64,000 nt of DNA from Terrabacter sp. Root181 (GCF_001428505.1 NZ_LMHU01000005.1:62001-126000), one strand, 5' to 3'; shown: positions 53,465 to 63,021, counted from the stretch's first letter. A program made the numbers and translations. The notes: generated from the letters alone by a model not told the origin.

Positions 53465-54388
53465 ATGACTCGATCTGCCACCAGAGCAGCTGCAGCCTTG
53501 GCCATCGCCGGGTTAGCCGCTTTCACCGTCGCCGCGCCTGGTGCCCGGGCCGACCACCGCGAGTTCACCATTACCTTGCCGGGTGCCACCTCGGCCGAGG
53601 GCATCGCGAGTGGCGCGGGGTCCACCTTCTATGCCGGCGACCTCTTCTCTGGCGACATCTATCGGGGTGATGTTCAGCAGGGCACCGCTGAGAAGTTCAT
53701 CGACAACCCTCCGGGCCGCAACGCGCTGGGGCTCCGGGTCGATCTGGCAGACCGACTGCTCTTCGTCGCCGGTGGCTTCGACGGCCGAGGCTATGTCTAC
53801 GACCTGGACACGGGTGCCACTCTCGCGAGCTACCAGTTCTCTACGGGACCCTCGGTGATCAACGACGTCGCCCTTACCCCCACCGGCGCCTGGTTCACCA
53901 ATTCGCTGCAGCCCGTGCTCTACTTCGTACCGATCCGTGACGGCCGGGCCGGGCCGTTCGCCACGCTGCAGCTCAGCGGACCTGCTGCTGAGGTGACCGC
54001 CGGATTCAACAACAACGGGATCCAGGCGACTGCCGACGGGTCCACCCTGCTCGTGGCGCACACCAACCAAGGTGCCATCAACGCCGTCGACCCCGCATCC
54101 GGGGCCAGTCGGGCGGTAGAAGGCGTCAGCGTGCCGAACGTGGACGGCATACTCCTCGAGGGCCGCAGCTTGTATGCCGTGCAGAACTTCTCCAACCAGA
54201 TCACTGAGGTGCAGCTCAGCGGCGACCTTGCATCCGGGACGGTCAGCAAGGTCGTCACGAGCAGCAGTTTTGAGGTGCCGACCACCGTCGCCCGATTCGG
54301 CGACCGCCTCGCGACGGTCAACGCCAAGTTTGATACCGGGTTCCCACCGACGGCGAGCAGCTACGAGGTCGTGGTGGTCGACCGCTGA
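53465..54388 (+). CDS. Secreted SMP-30/NHL-type beta-propeller protein
   Basis: 307 residues, ATG after GCAAGGAGGCC. Signal peptide with cleavage near APGARA-D (about residue 29). The mature protein shows propeller-like repeats: FYAGDLFSGDIYRGDV, RLLFVAGGFDGRGYVYDLDTG, INDVALTPTGAWFTNS, NGIQATADGSTLLVAHT, DGILLEGRSLYAVQN. These resemble gluconolactonase/SMP-30 folds; the ligand is unknown. It seems monocistronic. Confidence 0.82.
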   Translation: MTRSATRAAAALAIAGLAAFTVAAPGARADHREFTITLPGATSAEGIASGAGSTFYAGDLFSGDIYRGDVQQGTAEKFIDNPPGRNALGLRVDLADRLLFVAGGFDGRGYVYDLDTGATLASYQFSTGPSVINDVALTPTGAWFTNSLQPVLYFVPIRDGRAGPFATLQLSGPAAEVTAGFNNNGIQATADGSTLLVAHTNQGAINAVDPASGASRAVEGVSVPNVDGILLEGRSLYAVQNFSNQITEVQLSGDLASGTVSKVVTSSSFEVPTTVARFGDRLATVNAKFDTGFPPTASSYEVVVVDR

Positions 54389-54759
54389 GCTCTCGTCGCT
54401 AAGGCTCACCTGGGCGAACGCCGACGAAGTGGGTACCCCCAGCACGTTCGAGCATGGAATCGGCCGCGACCCCGCTTCGTCGTCGCCCTCAATGCCCGGC
54501 GGCAGCCACGCCGGCTGAGCCGAACACTCGGGCCTCGAGCCACGCGCCGTGGTGGAGAGCGAGACCCTCGACTTGCGAGTTGGGGACATCATCGACAGGG
54601 ACCGTCCAGCGATCGGCGCCAGCTCCTCGGGATGCATCGAGGGACACGCGGGCGGTATGACGCGGCCACGACCATCCCTTTGACGAGCGGGTGGGGGGCA
54701 CTTCTGGATGTCCTTCAGTCCCGATCCGCGCTGACGCGTCTCGGTGTTACGTTGCTCGG
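54389..54759. other. 371-bp region without a supported gene
   Basis: Short frames exist on both strands (for example 54489-54701 on the minus strand) but none has a ribosome site or recognisable content. GC content is lower than average. It may be decayed DNA ahead of the monooxygenase gene. Confidence 0.5.
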
Positions 54760-56304
54760 GTGGGCGAGTCCCTGGAAGTGCCGGTGCTGGTCGTTGGCGG
54801 GGGCCCCGTTGGCCTCTTGATGGCGGTGGGTCTGCGCCACTTCGGTGTCGACTCTCTGGTGGTTGAGAAGCACGCGTCGACGTTGGACTTCCCCAAGGGC
54901 CGCCGGGTGACCACCCGCACGGTGGAGATCTTGCGCCAGTGGGGTCTGGACGAGCAGGTAAGGACCAGGTCGCTTCCTGCGGCGGCGAGCCTGTTCAGCT
55001 TCGAGGGTCACACCTTGCTCGGGGATGACTACGAGCGCCGGGCCCTGCCCTTCACGCAGTTCAAGCCCACGAGCCCCACCCGCGAGCTGATCTGCTCCCA
55101 GGAGCACTTGGAGCCGGTGCTGCGGGCACGGGCGATCGGCGACGCTGACGTGCGTTTCTCGGCCGAGCTCGTCGACTTCTCCCAGGACGACCACGGCGTC
55201 GTTGCCAGCATCGACATGGCCGGTCAACGTGTGTCGGTGCACGCCTCCTACCTGGTGGCCGCCGACGGGTCGCACGGTCACACCCGCGACAGGCTCGGGA
55301 TCAGCCGGAGCGGTCCAGGCGTCCTGGGGCACCGGCTCAGCGTCCTCTTCGGCGCAGACCTCGGCGACAGGATGGCGTCACGCGCGAGCGCCGTCTACTG
55401 GCTGCGGGCGGGCCCGGCGCCGGCGGGATCCCTGTTCGTCGCGGTCGACAACAAGGATCGGTGGCTGATGTCCGTTCCGTACGACCCGGACGTCCAAGCG
55501 AGGGAGTCGATGACGGAGAGTCGTTGTCTGGAGCTGGTCCGTGCTGGCCTCGGGGACGGCAGCGTGGACGTGAGCTACCTCGGACACCGGTTCTGGGACC
55601 CCACGGCGCTGGTTGCCGATCGCTACCGGGCCGGGCGGGTGTTCCTGGCCGGAGACGCCGCGCACCTGACCACCCCCGAAGGCGGGCTCGGCATGAACTG
55701 TGGCATCGCCGACGTGCACAACCTGGCCTGGAAGCTAGCCGGGGTGATCGCCGGATGGGCTGCCCCTGCCCTGCTCGACACCTACGAACCCGAACGGCGC
55801 CCACACGCAGTAGCCTGCGCCGAGGCAAGCCTGGGCCCGGCGCGGCCGCCGAACCCGGTCGACGGTCTGGTGCTGGGACACGCCTTCGCGTCCGCCGCGA
55901 TCATCGACGACGGCACGCCGGCGCCGACGCCTCGGAACCCAGTCGGTGAGTACATCCCGATGGCCAGGCCAGGACATCGCGCCCCGCACCTCTGGCTCGG
56001 CACGAGCACGTCAACCCTGGACCTCTTCGGCAGTGACTTCGTCGCCCTGACCGACCCCGCCGGCAAGCCAGCACTCGACCACGCTGTCGAGCTCGCTCGA
56101 ACCACAGGCGTTCCCCTCTCAGCCCACGCCGTCGAGGCCGCCGGCTGGCACGAGCTCTACGGGGTGGGAGCAGGCGGCGTCGTTCTGGTTCGTCCAGACG
56201 GTTACGTGGCATGGCGGACCAGCACGCCACCTCAGACACCACACCTGCTCGCAGCGGCGGTGCGAACGGGCGCCGGCCACGCCGCCAGCAGCACCGCAGG
56301 CTGA
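54760..56304 (+). CDS. FAD-dependent aromatic monooxygenase (class A, PHBH-like)
   Basis: 514 residues from GTG 54760, with no clear ribosome site. Dinucleotide fold VLVVGGGPVGLLMAVGL followed by VVEK; VAADGSHGHTRDRLGI (DG motif) and RVFLAGDAAHLTTPEGGLGMN (GD motif); a thioredoxin-like C-terminal domain ends in VVLVRPDGYVAWR. Such enzymes hydroxylate phenols or polyketides with NAD(P)H and oxygen. The solitary gene suggests catabolism or detoxification. Confidence 0.92.
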   Translation: MGESLEVPVLVVGGGPVGLLMAVGLRHFGVDSLVVEKHASTLDFPKGRRVTTRTVEILRQWGLDEQVRTRSLPAAASLFSFEGHTLLGDDYERRALPFTQFKPTSPTRELICSQEHLEPVLRARAIGDADVRFSAELVDFSQDDHGVVASIDMAGQRVSVHASYLVAADGSHGHTRDRLGISRSGPGVLGHRLSVLFGADLGDRMASRASAVYWLRAGPAPAGSLFVAVDNKDRWLMSVPYDPDVQARESMTESRCLELVRAGLGDGSVDVSYLGHRFWDPTALVADRYRAGRVFLAGDAAHLTTPEGGLGMNCGIADVHNLAWKLAGVIAGWAAPALLDTYEPERRPHAVACAEASLGPARPPNPVDGLVLGHAFASAAIIDDGTPAPTPRNPVGEYIPMARPGHRAPHLWLGTSTSTLDLFGSDFVALTDPAGKPALDHAVELARTTGVPLSAHAVEAAGWHELYGVGAGGVVLVRPDGYVAWRTSTPPQTPHLLAAAVRTGAGHAASSTAG

Positions 56305-56619
56305 CCTGCTGTTGCTGCGTCTCCTGGACGCGACGGCGGTCACCCCCGCACGTGAGCCAGTCGCAGGCTCCGCGAGCGCTAACCCGAGGCATAGCACGGT
56401 CTGGTGACAGCAGGCACTACGAATCAACGCACAACTCTTGGCACGACCCGTCAACAACGTCCGAGTGCAGCGCCCGCTTGCGGCGGAATGGGCTTCGCAC
56501 CTTCAACGTCGAAGTTGGAGTCAGCACGGCCCTTGGGGTGCGCATCTGCCTCGGTGTCTTGATCTGACGACGGAGCGAAATTCGCTGACTGCTGCACGAG
56601 AGGCACGGATACTCGTGAC
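56305..56619. other. 315-bp intergenic region, nothing identified
   Basis: Relatively AT-rich between the monooxygenase and PPOX genes; no gene, hairpin or repeat stands out. Confidence 0.5.
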
Positions 56620-57126
56620 ATGTCTATGCCGCCACTGGAGCTGCCTGAGGCCGTCGTCGACCGTCTTCGGATTGCCACTGCGGTGCTCCGAGACATTCGC
56701 TATCTAACTCTGGCGACCGCCGACCCCAACGGTCGGCCGTGGGCATCGACCGTCTGGTTCGGCGCCTCCCTGCGCTCACCGTCGACGCAGCGGCTCGACG
56801 TAGAGCTCCTCTGGCTCTCGAGACCCGAGGCGCAGCATTCGACCAATCTCCTCGAGCGGCCCGAGGTGGCCATCAGCGTCTTCGACAGCAGGCAGCCCGC
56901 CGACACCGGGGTCGGACTCCAGCTTGCGGCCCGCGCCGAGCCGGTGCCAGCCGACGAGCTCGAAGCGGCACTGGCTGCCTTCTCAGCGGCATCGGTGGCA
57001 GCCGGCGGCAACGCTTGGACACTGCGCCAGGTGCAGGAGCCAGCCCCTCTGCGCGTCTACCGGGCTCACCTCGACCGCGCGTTGCTCCTCGTTGACGACT
57101 CCAGAGCCGAACTGCCCCTGAGCTGA
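56620..57126 (+). CDS. Pyridoxamine 5'-phosphate oxidase-like (PPOX) flavin-binding protein
   Basis: 168 residues. The split-barrel pattern is clear: RYLTLATADPNGRPWASTVWFG, ELLWLSRPEAQHSTNLLERPEVAISVFD and LQLAARAEPVPADE. It probably binds FMN or F420 and reduces a small molecule. The start ATG is one of two in the first three codons. No operon partner is evident. Confidence 0.86.
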   Translation: MSMPPLELPEAVVDRLRIATAVLRDIRYLTLATADPNGRPWASTVWFGASLRSPSTQRLDVELLWLSRPEAQHSTNLLERPEVAISVFDSRQPADTGVGLQLAARAEPVPADELEAALAAFSAASVAAGGNAWTLRQVQEPAPLRVYRAHLDRALLLVDDSRAELPLS

Positions 57127-57165
57127 ACGGAGCAGAGCGCTGACGGTGCGACGTAGCGTGTCGAT

Positions 57166-57450
57166 GTGATGTTCAGTCGCGAACTGCGAGACGCGGTCGC
57201 CCGCGGAGAGATCACCGTGACGATCCGCCGGTGGGACCGTCCGCAGGTCAAGGTCGGGGGCCGATACCGGACCGCGGGGGTCGTCATAGAGCTCGACTCC
57301 ATGGAGGTTGTGCCCTTCTCCGCCGTGACGGACGAGGACGTGCGGGCCTCAGGCGAGTCCGACCTCGAGGCACTTCGTGACCGAGCCGCCCACTCGGGGC
57401 CGATCCACGACGACACCCTGGTCTATCGGATCGAGTTCCACGTCGTGTGA
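57166..57450 (+). CDS. ASCH-domain protein
   Basis: 94 residues from GTG 57166 or ATG 57169. MFSRELRDAVARGEITVTIRRW, VKVGGRYRTAGVVIELDSMEVVPFSAVTDED and VYRIEFHVV have the ASCH pattern of a small beta barrel related to PUA. ASCH proteins are thought to bind RNA or act as amidohydrolases on modified nucleosides. No neighbour clarifies this one. Confidence 0.78.
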   Translation: MMFSRELRDAVARGEITVTIRRWDRPQVKVGGRYRTAGVVIELDSMEVVPFSAVTDEDVRASGESDLEALRDRAAHSGPIHDDTLVYRIEFHVV

Positions 57451-57626
57451 CCGCGGCGGGTCGCCACCGCTCCGTGATGACGGGTATGGCTCTGCCGCAG
57501 GCGGCCACCCCTCCTCGCGTGCCCCGCCACGTTCTGGTCAGTGTGTTTCCGTGCGCACAGACATGGCGCCGTGGACGGCCCACATTGGGGGATCGGAAGT
57601 TCTCGTAGGACTGGAGGTGGACTCCG

Positions 57627-57956
57627 ATGGCCACCACGTTTCGAAGCCAAAGCGCCTGTGGCACAGAGTCCTTCACCGCAGGCACCATGCCCGCAGTGGT
57701 GAGGCAGCATGGTCCGAGGCGATTCCGACGCCGTGCATCGATCGCACTGTTCGTCGCCGTGGCGGCTCTGGCAGTGCCGCACCAGGCCGCTGCGCTCGTG
57801 CCCATCCCACCCGCGCCGGTCAGGTTCCCGATCGCGGACATCGGGCACACCATCCTGACGCTCGCCGAGCAGTACGCGCAGGTGCCGCTCACCGACAAGC
57901 GCCGACTCCACAACGAGATGGTGCTGCTGATCAACACGGGCCACGTGGCGATCTGA
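57627..57956 (+). CDS. Small secreted or membrane-anchored protein
   Basis: 109 residues, ATG after GGAGGTGG; ATG 57687 is an alternative. A long basic N-region (RRFRRRASIALFVAVAALA) gives a signal peptide ending near QAAA at about residue 56, leaving about 53 residues with FPIADIGHTILTLAEQYAQVPL and DKRRLHNEMVLLINTGHVAI. No family is recognised. Confidence 0.6.
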   Translation: MATTFRSQSACGTESFTAGTMPAVVRQHGPRRFRRRASIALFVAVAALAVPHQAAALVPIPPAPVRFPIADIGHTILTLAEQYAQVPLTDKRRLHNEMVLLINTGHVAI

Positions 57957-58005
57957 GCCACTGCGCAGCAGCGATGAGGGGCACCTCGACGGGTAGGTTC
58001 CGGGT

Positions 58006-58749
58006 GTGACCGAGAGCGACACCGCACCTCACCCGGCTGCCGTGCATGGAAGGGCGGCCCACGTCCGCGGGCTGGTCCTCGCAGCCGGCGCCGGGAGACG
58101 CATGGGTGGGCCGAAGGCCCTCGTTCGCCGGCACCCGGACGAGCCGACGCTCGTCGAGCGCGCTGTCTCGCTGCTTCACGCAGGCGGCTGCTCCGGCATC
58201 ACCGTCGTCGTCGGTGCCGCAGCCGAAGAAGTCACCGCCATCGTCACGGCGCTCGGACGTGACGTCGATGTCGTCACCTGCCCCGACTGGGACGAGGGGA
58301 TGGGTGCCTCCCTCCGCGCCGGACTCACGGCCCTCACCCGCTCCACCCATGAGGGGGAGGGGTGCGTCGACGCCGTGCTCGTCACCCTCGTCGATCTCCC
58401 CGACCTGACGCCCGAGGTCGTCGCCCGCGTCCTCGACGCCCCCGGACACGTCGACAACGCGCACTCGCCGCACCCCGACCCGGACGAGCACGCCGTCGAG
58501 CTCCACCGGACGAGCGGCCCCACGATCCCCGAGCTCCGCGCCACACTGCGGCGGGCGGCATACCAAAGCGTGCCGGGGCACCCGGCGCTCATCGGCCGCG
58601 ACCACTGGGAGCAGGTCATCGCTTCGGCGACCGGAGACCACGGCGCCCGCCACTACTTCCGCACCACCCCGCACGAGCTCGTCGAGTGCGGCGACCTCGC
58701 GACCGGCCACGACGTCGACACCCGCGAAGAGCTCGACTCGTCCCGCTAG
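58006..58749 (+). CDS. mocA: Molybdenum-cofactor nucleotidyltransferase (MocA/MobA-like)
   Basis: 247 residues, GTG start. RGLVLAAGAGRRMGGPKALV is the nucleotide-binding loop; VTLVDLPDLTPEVV is the metal-binding step (LVDLPD in place of the usual DMP) and GHPALIGRDHWEQV the C-terminal signature. MocA transfers CMP to molybdopterin for molybdenum hydroxylases. It heads a run with coxD-, coxE- and xdhC-like genes, which supports that role. Confidence 0.87.
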   Translation: MTESDTAPHPAAVHGRAAHVRGLVLAAGAGRRMGGPKALVRRHPDEPTLVERAVSLLHAGGCSGITVVVGAAAEEVTAIVTALGRDVDVVTCPDWDEGMGASLRAGLTALTRSTHEGEGCVDAVLVTLVDLPDLTPEVVARVLDAPGHVDNAHSPHPDPDEHAVELHRTSGPTIPELRATLRRAAYQSVPGHPALIGRDHWEQVIASATGDHGARHYFRTTPHELVECGDLATGHDVDTREELDSSR

Positions 58750-58796
58750 ACGCACTTCCGCTTCCCCCAGCCCGGCCGATGAGTGATGCTCAGGGA

Positions 58797-59684
58797 ATGG
58801 ATCACCTGTTCACCAGTGCCGACGACGTCACAACCGCCCTGGGCGGCACGGGCTACCTCGCCGACGAGGCGCTCGCGACGGTGACCTTCCTCGCGACCCG
58901 GCTGAACCGGCCGATCCTGCTCGAGGGCGAGCCTGGCACCGGCAAGACCGCCCTCGCCGAGGCGCTCGCCCAGTCCCTCGACCTCAAGCTCATCCGCCTC
59001 CAGTGCTACGAGGGCATCGACGCGACGCAGGCCCTCTACGACTGGGACTTCCCGCGCCAGATCCTGCACCTGCGCACCGTCGAGGCCCTGAGCCGCGAGG
59101 AGCACCACGACGCCAAGGCCCTCGAGGCCGAGCTCTTCGACGAGCGCTTCCTCCTCGCCCGCCCCGTGCTCCAGGCCCTCCGCGAAGCCCCGTGCGTGCT
59201 GCTCATCGACGAGATCGACCGCGCCGACGACGAGTTCGAGGCCTTCCTCCTCGAGGTCCTGAGCACGTGGCAGGTGACGATCCCCGAGCTCGGCACCGTC
59301 AGCGCCGCCACCCCGCCGATCGTCGTCCTCACCTCCAACCGCACCCGCGAGCTGCACGACGCGCTCAAGCGCCGCTGCCTCTACCACTGGATCGACCACC
59401 CCGGCCTGGCCCGCGAGCTCGAGATCGTGCGCACCCGGCTTCCCGAGGTCAGCGCCGCGCTCGCCGAGCAGGTCGTCACCCTCGTCCAGCGCCTCCGCTC
59501 CTCGGGCGAGCTCATCAAGCCCCCGGGTGTCGCCGAGACGCTCGACTGGGCGCGCGCCCTCGAGACCGTCGGCGCCACCCGCCTCGACGCCGAGGTCGCC
59601 GCCGCCACCCTCGGCGCCGCCCTGAAGTACCGCGAGGACTCCGAGAGGATCCGCGCCTCGCTCGACAAGCTGCTCACCGCATGA
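58797..59684 (+). CDS. coxD: MoxR-type AAA+ ATPase (CoxD-like)
   Basis: 295 residues from ATG 58797; in-frame ATG 58779 is an alternative. Walker A GEPGTGKTA, Walker B VLLIDEIDRADDEFEAF, sensor 1 VLTSNRTRELHDALKRRCLYHWIDHP. CoxD is thought to help insert the copper-sulfur or sulfurated molybdenum site of CO-dehydrogenase-like enzymes. It is coupled to the next gene by ATGA overlap. Confidence 0.92.
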   Translation: MDHLFTSADDVTTALGGTGYLADEALATVTFLATRLNRPILLEGEPGTGKTALAEALAQSLDLKLIRLQCYEGIDATQALYDWDFPRQILHLRTVEALSREEHHDAKALEAELFDERFLLARPVLQALREAPCVLLIDEIDRADDEFEAFLLEVLSTWQVTIPELGTVSAATPPIVVLTSNRTRELHDALKRRCLYHWIDHPGLARELEIVRTRLPEVSAALAEQVVTLVQRLRSSGELIKPPGVAETLDWARALETVGATRLDAEVAAATLGAALKYREDSERIRASLDKLLTA

Positions 59685-60814
59685 CCCTGCCCACCGCCGA
59701 CACCACCCAGCCCCCGGCCGAGCCCGACGTCGACGAGCTGCTCCTCGGCTTCGCCCGCGCCCTGCGCGCCGCCGGCGTCAACGTCACCGCCGACCGCGAG
59801 CGCACCTTCCTCATCGCGGCGGCCACGGTTGGCATGGGGGAGCGCGCCGGCGTCTACTGGGCCGGCCGCTCGACGATGACGAGCACCCCCGCCGACTTCC
59901 CGGCATACGACGAGATCTTCGAGCGCTGGTTCGGCGGCGAGTCCATCACCCGGGGACGCCGCGTCGACATCCAGCGCCCGCCCGTGCGCCAGGCGACGCT
60001 CGACAGCGGCGAGGGCGAGGCCGGCGACGGCGACACCGACAGCGTCCAGGCCCGCGCGAGCGCGCAGGAGGTGCTGCGCCACCGCGACATCGCGACCCTC
60101 AGCGCCGCTGACCGCGCCGCCGCCGCACGCCTCTTCGCCTCCCTCGACCCGCGCTCGCCCCTGCGCCGCGCCCGTCGCCACGTCCGCGCTAGGAGCGGCA
60201 CCGTCGACGGCCCGGCCACCCTCCGGGAGCAGCTGCGGCGGATGGGCGAGCCCGGTCGCATCCACCACCGCCGCCGCGGCACCCGCCCACGCCGCATCGT
60301 CCTGCTCATCGACGTCTCCGGCTCCATGAGCCCGTATGCCGACAGCCTCCTCCGCCTCGCCCACGTCTTCGTGCGCACGGTGCCCCACGTCGAGGTCTTC
60401 ACCATGGGCACCCGCCTGACCCACGTGACCCGGGCGCTCGCCGAGCGCGACCCCGACCGCGCGCTAGCCGCCGCCGGACGCGTCGTCCCCGACTGGTCCG
60501 GCGGCACCCGCCTCGGCGAGGCGATCGGCGCCTTCCTCGACCGCTGGGGTCGGCGCGGTATGGCCCGGGGCTCCGTCGTCGTTGTCTTCTCCGACGGCTG
60601 GGAACGTGAGGGTCCGGAGGTGCTCGGTGAGCAGATGCGCCGGCTCGCCGCCCTCTCGCACCGGGTCGTGTGGGCCAACCCGCACCGCGGGAAGGCCGGC
60701 TACGAGCCGGTGCAGCAGGGGATCGTCGCGGCCCTGCCGCACATCGACGACTTCGTCGCGGGGCACTCGCTCGCGGCGTTCGAGGAGCTGATCGAGGTGG
60801 TGGCCCGTGCGTGA
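59681..60814 (+). CDS. coxE: VWA-domain protein (CoxE-like)
   Basis: 377 residues, overlapping coxD. The N-terminal half is helical and charged; the C-terminal von Willebrand A domain has MIDAS motif LLIDVSGSMSPYADSLL, Thr in WSGGTRLGEAIGAFL and Asp in VVFSDGWEREGPE. CoxE works with the CoxD ATPase in maturation of the molybdenum hydroxylase. Its end overlaps the next gene by eight bases. Confidence 0.92.
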   Translation: MTLPTADTTQPPAEPDVDELLLGFARALRAAGVNVTADRERTFLIAAATVGMGERAGVYWAGRSTMTSTPADFPAYDEIFERWFGGESITRGRRVDIQRPPVRQATLDSGEGEAGDGDTDSVQARASAQEVLRHRDIATLSAADRAAAARLFASLDPRSPLRRARRHVRARSGTVDGPATLREQLRRMGEPGRIHHRRRGTRPRRIVLLIDVSGSMSPYADSLLRLAHVFVRTVPHVEVFTMGTRLTHVTRALAERDPDRALAAAGRVVPDWSGGTRLGEAIGAFLDRWGRRGMARGSVVVVFSDGWEREGPEVLGEQMRRLAALSHRVVWANPHRGKAGYEPVQQGIVAALPHIDDFVAGHSLAAFEELIEVVARA

Positions 60815-61973
60815 GGTGATGGACGAGCTGATGCAGTGGTGGTCGGCCGGCGAGACCGTCGGCGTCGGCACCGTCGTCGGCACGTGGCGCTCGGCGCCGC
60901 GCCAGGCAGGCGCCTCGATGCTCGTCGGCCCCGGCGGCGAGGCTGTCGGCTCCGTCTCCGGCGGCTGCGTCGAGGGCGCCGTCTACGAGCTGAGCCAGGA
61001 GGTCGTCGAGACCGGCAGGCCCGTGCTCCAGCGCTACGGCGTCAGCGACGACGACGCGTATGCCGTCGGGCTGACCTGCGGGGGCATCCTCGACGTCTTC
61101 GTCGAGAAGGTCTCCCGCGAGACGTTTCCCGAGCTCGGCGACGTCGCCGCCGAAATCGCGGCGGGCCGGCCCGTCGCCGTCGTCACCGTCATCGAGCACC
61201 CCGAGCCCTCGTGGGTGGGGCGCCGCGTCGTCGTGCACCCCGAGGCCGACGGCGACGACGAGGACACCTCCGTGCTCGGTTCGCTCGGCAGCGGGCGCGC
61301 GGACGATGCCGTACGCGACGACGCCCGAGGCCTGCTCGCCCAGGGCCGCTCGGCCATCCTCACCTACGGCCCCGACGGGGAGCGTCGCGGTGAGGGGATG
61401 CGGGTCTTCGTCGCCGCGCACGCGCCGAAGCCGCGGATGCTCGTCTTCGGCGCCATCGACTTCGCCGCCGCCGTCGCGCGGGTGGGGAGCTTCCTCGGCT
61501 ACTACGTGACGGTGTGCGACGCCCGGCCCGTTTTCGCGACGAAGACGCGTTTCCCCGGCGCCGACGAGGTCGTCGTCAAGTGGCCGCACGACTACCTCCA
61601 GAACGAGGTCGACGAGGGCCGCATCGACAGCCGCACCGTCATCGCCGTGCTCACCCATGACCCGAAGTTCGACGTGCCGCTGCTCGAGGTCGCGCTCCGT
61701 CTGCCCGAGGTCGCCTACATCGGCGCCATGGGCTCGCGCCGCACCCACGAGGACCGGCTCGAGCGGCTGCGCGAGGCCGGCCTCACCGACGACGAGCTGG
61801 CCCGGATGAGCTCACCGATCGGGCTCGACCTCGGCGCCCGCACGCCCGAGGAGACTGCCGTCTCGATCGCCGCCGAGATCATCGCGCTGCGGTGGGGCGG
61901 CGCCGGCGAGCGGCTCGCCGCCACCGAGGGCCCGATCCACCACCACCATCCCGCGCACGACTCAGAGCCCTGA
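60807..61973 (+). CDS. XdhC/CoxI-family molybdenum hydroxylase maturation factor
   Basis: 388 residues, GTG start inside the coxE end. N-terminal XdhC domain: GVGTVVGTWRSAPRQAGASMLVG and SGGCVEGAVYELSQE with the conserved cysteine; C-terminal Rossmann domain: LVFGAIDFAAAVARVGSFLGY (G-I-D in place of GAG) and YIGAMGSRRTHEDRLERL. It binds and sulfurates the molybdenum cofactor for xanthine- or CO-dehydrogenase-like enzymes. The structural genes are not in the window. The last 12 bases overlap the convergent epimerase gene. Confidence 0.92.
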   Translation: MREVMDELMQWWSAGETVGVGTVVGTWRSAPRQAGASMLVGPGGEAVGSVSGGCVEGAVYELSQEVVETGRPVLQRYGVSDDDAYAVGLTCGGILDVFVEKVSRETFPELGDVAAEIAAGRPVAVVTVIEHPEPSWVGRRVVVHPEADGDDEDTSVLGSLGSGRADDAVRDDARGLLAQGRSAILTYGPDGERRGEGMRVFVAAHAPKPRMLVFGAIDFAAAVARVGSFLGYYVTVCDARPVFATKTRFPGADEVVVKWPHDYLQNEVDEGRIDSRTVIAVLTHDPKFDVPLLEVALRLPEVAYIGAMGSRRTHEDRLERLREAGLTDDELARMSSPIGLDLGARTPEETAVSIAAEIIALRWGGAGERLAATEGPIHHHHPAHDSEP

Positions 61974-62903
61974 GGCGAAGCCCTCGCGCCAGGTGGGGTA
62001 CCGCAGCTCCCAGCCGAGCTCGGCCTTCGCCTTGGCGTTCGACGACCCGCGTGCGGCGGTCATGAGGTTGACGCCGTGCCGTCCGATGAGCGGCCGCGCC
62101 AGCCAGACGGGGATCCGCCGCGGCGGCTTGGCTCCGAGCGCCTCGGCCAGTGCGGGGAGCCACTCCGCGACGGGAGCCGGCTCGTCGTCGACGATGTTGT
62201 AGAGGCCGGGACGGCCCCGCTCGACCGCGGCCACGGTGGCCGAGGCGGCGTCCACGACGTGCACGAAGCCCCACTGCCCCTCGCCACGACCGACGATGGG
62301 GAGCTTGCGCTTCAGGACGATGTCGATGAGCCCCTCCTCCCCACGGGCGACGCCGGTGCCCGGCCCGTAGAGCCCGCCGTAGCGCAGCACGAGCCCGTCG
62401 AGGTCGGTCGCCCCGCCCACCGCCTCCTCCACGTGGCGGATCGCCGCGAGTGTCTCGACGGCCTCGGGCGCCGGGTCCGGGTCGAGGCCGGCCTGCTCGT
62501 CGGCGAGCGGCCCGTCCACCCGGGCATTGGTCCAGCCGGTGAAGCTCTGGGCGACCACCCGTCCGACGCCGTGCTCGCGCGCGGCCTCGAGGAGGTGGTC
62601 GGTCCCCTCGGTGCGCAGCCGGTTCGTCACGGCGAAGTCGCGGTCGAAGTGCTTGGGGTCGATGCCTCCGCCGAGCGAGGTCAGCTGGTGCACGATGACG
62701 TCGGGCTTGGCCTGCTCGACCGCGGCCAGCACCGAGTCACGGTCGAGGCCGTCCATCCGCAGCGGGGCGACGCCCCGTGCCTCTAGGGTGGCGAACTGTG
62801 CTTCGTGGCGGGTCGTGCCGACGACCGTGTGGCCGGCCTCGACGAGCTGCGGCCCGAGCGTCGTGCCGATCGCTCCGGTGGCGCCGCACAGAAGTACGCG
62901 CAT
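61962..62903 (-). CDS. NAD-dependent epimerase/dehydratase-like protein (COE gene of an ECF41 pair)
   Basis: 313 residues from ATG 62903; the frame is open upstream but that part is antisense to the sigma gene. VLLCGATGAIGTTLGPQLVEAG (GxxGxxG), VIVHQLTSLGGG, LRYGGLYGPGTG and NIVDDEPAPVAEWLPALAEALG are typical of atypical SDR epimerases. It is divergent from an ECF41 sigma gene and preceded by a perfect ECF41 promoter: the E member of the COE set. Confidence 0.92.
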   Translation of the reverse strand: MRVLLCGATGAIGTTLGPQLVEAGHTVVGTTRHEAQFATLEARGVAPLRMDGLDRDSVLAAVEQAKPDVIVHQLTSLGGGIDPKHFDRDFAVTNRLRTEGTDHLLEAAREHGVGRVVAQSFTGWTNARVDGPLADEQAGLDPDPAPEAVETLAAIRHVEEAVGGATDLDGLVLRYGGLYGPGTGVARGEEGLIDIVLKRKLPIVGRGEGQWGFVHVVDAASATVAAVERGRPGLYNIVDDEPAPVAEWLPALAEALGAKPPRRIPVWLARPLIGRHGVNLMTAARGSSNAKAKAELGWELRYPTWREGFASGL

Positions 62904-62950
62904 GGTCCTGCTCCTGTCCTGGGAAGGTGTTTCCTGCTGTTGCCCCCTCC

Positions 62951-62977
62951 GACGAGGCAGCCGGTCCGGTTGTGACA
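62951..62977 (-). promoter_or_regulatory. Perfect ECF41-type promoter upstream of the epimerase gene
   Basis: On the minus strand TGTCACA (62977-62971) is followed after exactly 16 bases by CGTC (62954-62951), the full recalled ECF41 consensus. It lies 47 bases ahead of the epimerase start and in the spacer shared with the sigma gene. Confidence 0.85.
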
Positions 62978-63021
62978 GCCCCGCACCGCCACGGGCCCTC
63001 CGGCGGTGGAATCCTTGGCAG

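Noticed and set aside
54454-54701. Short frames on both strands ahead of the monooxygenase gene
   Set aside because: No ribosome site, no recognisable motif, and each is the mirror of the other.
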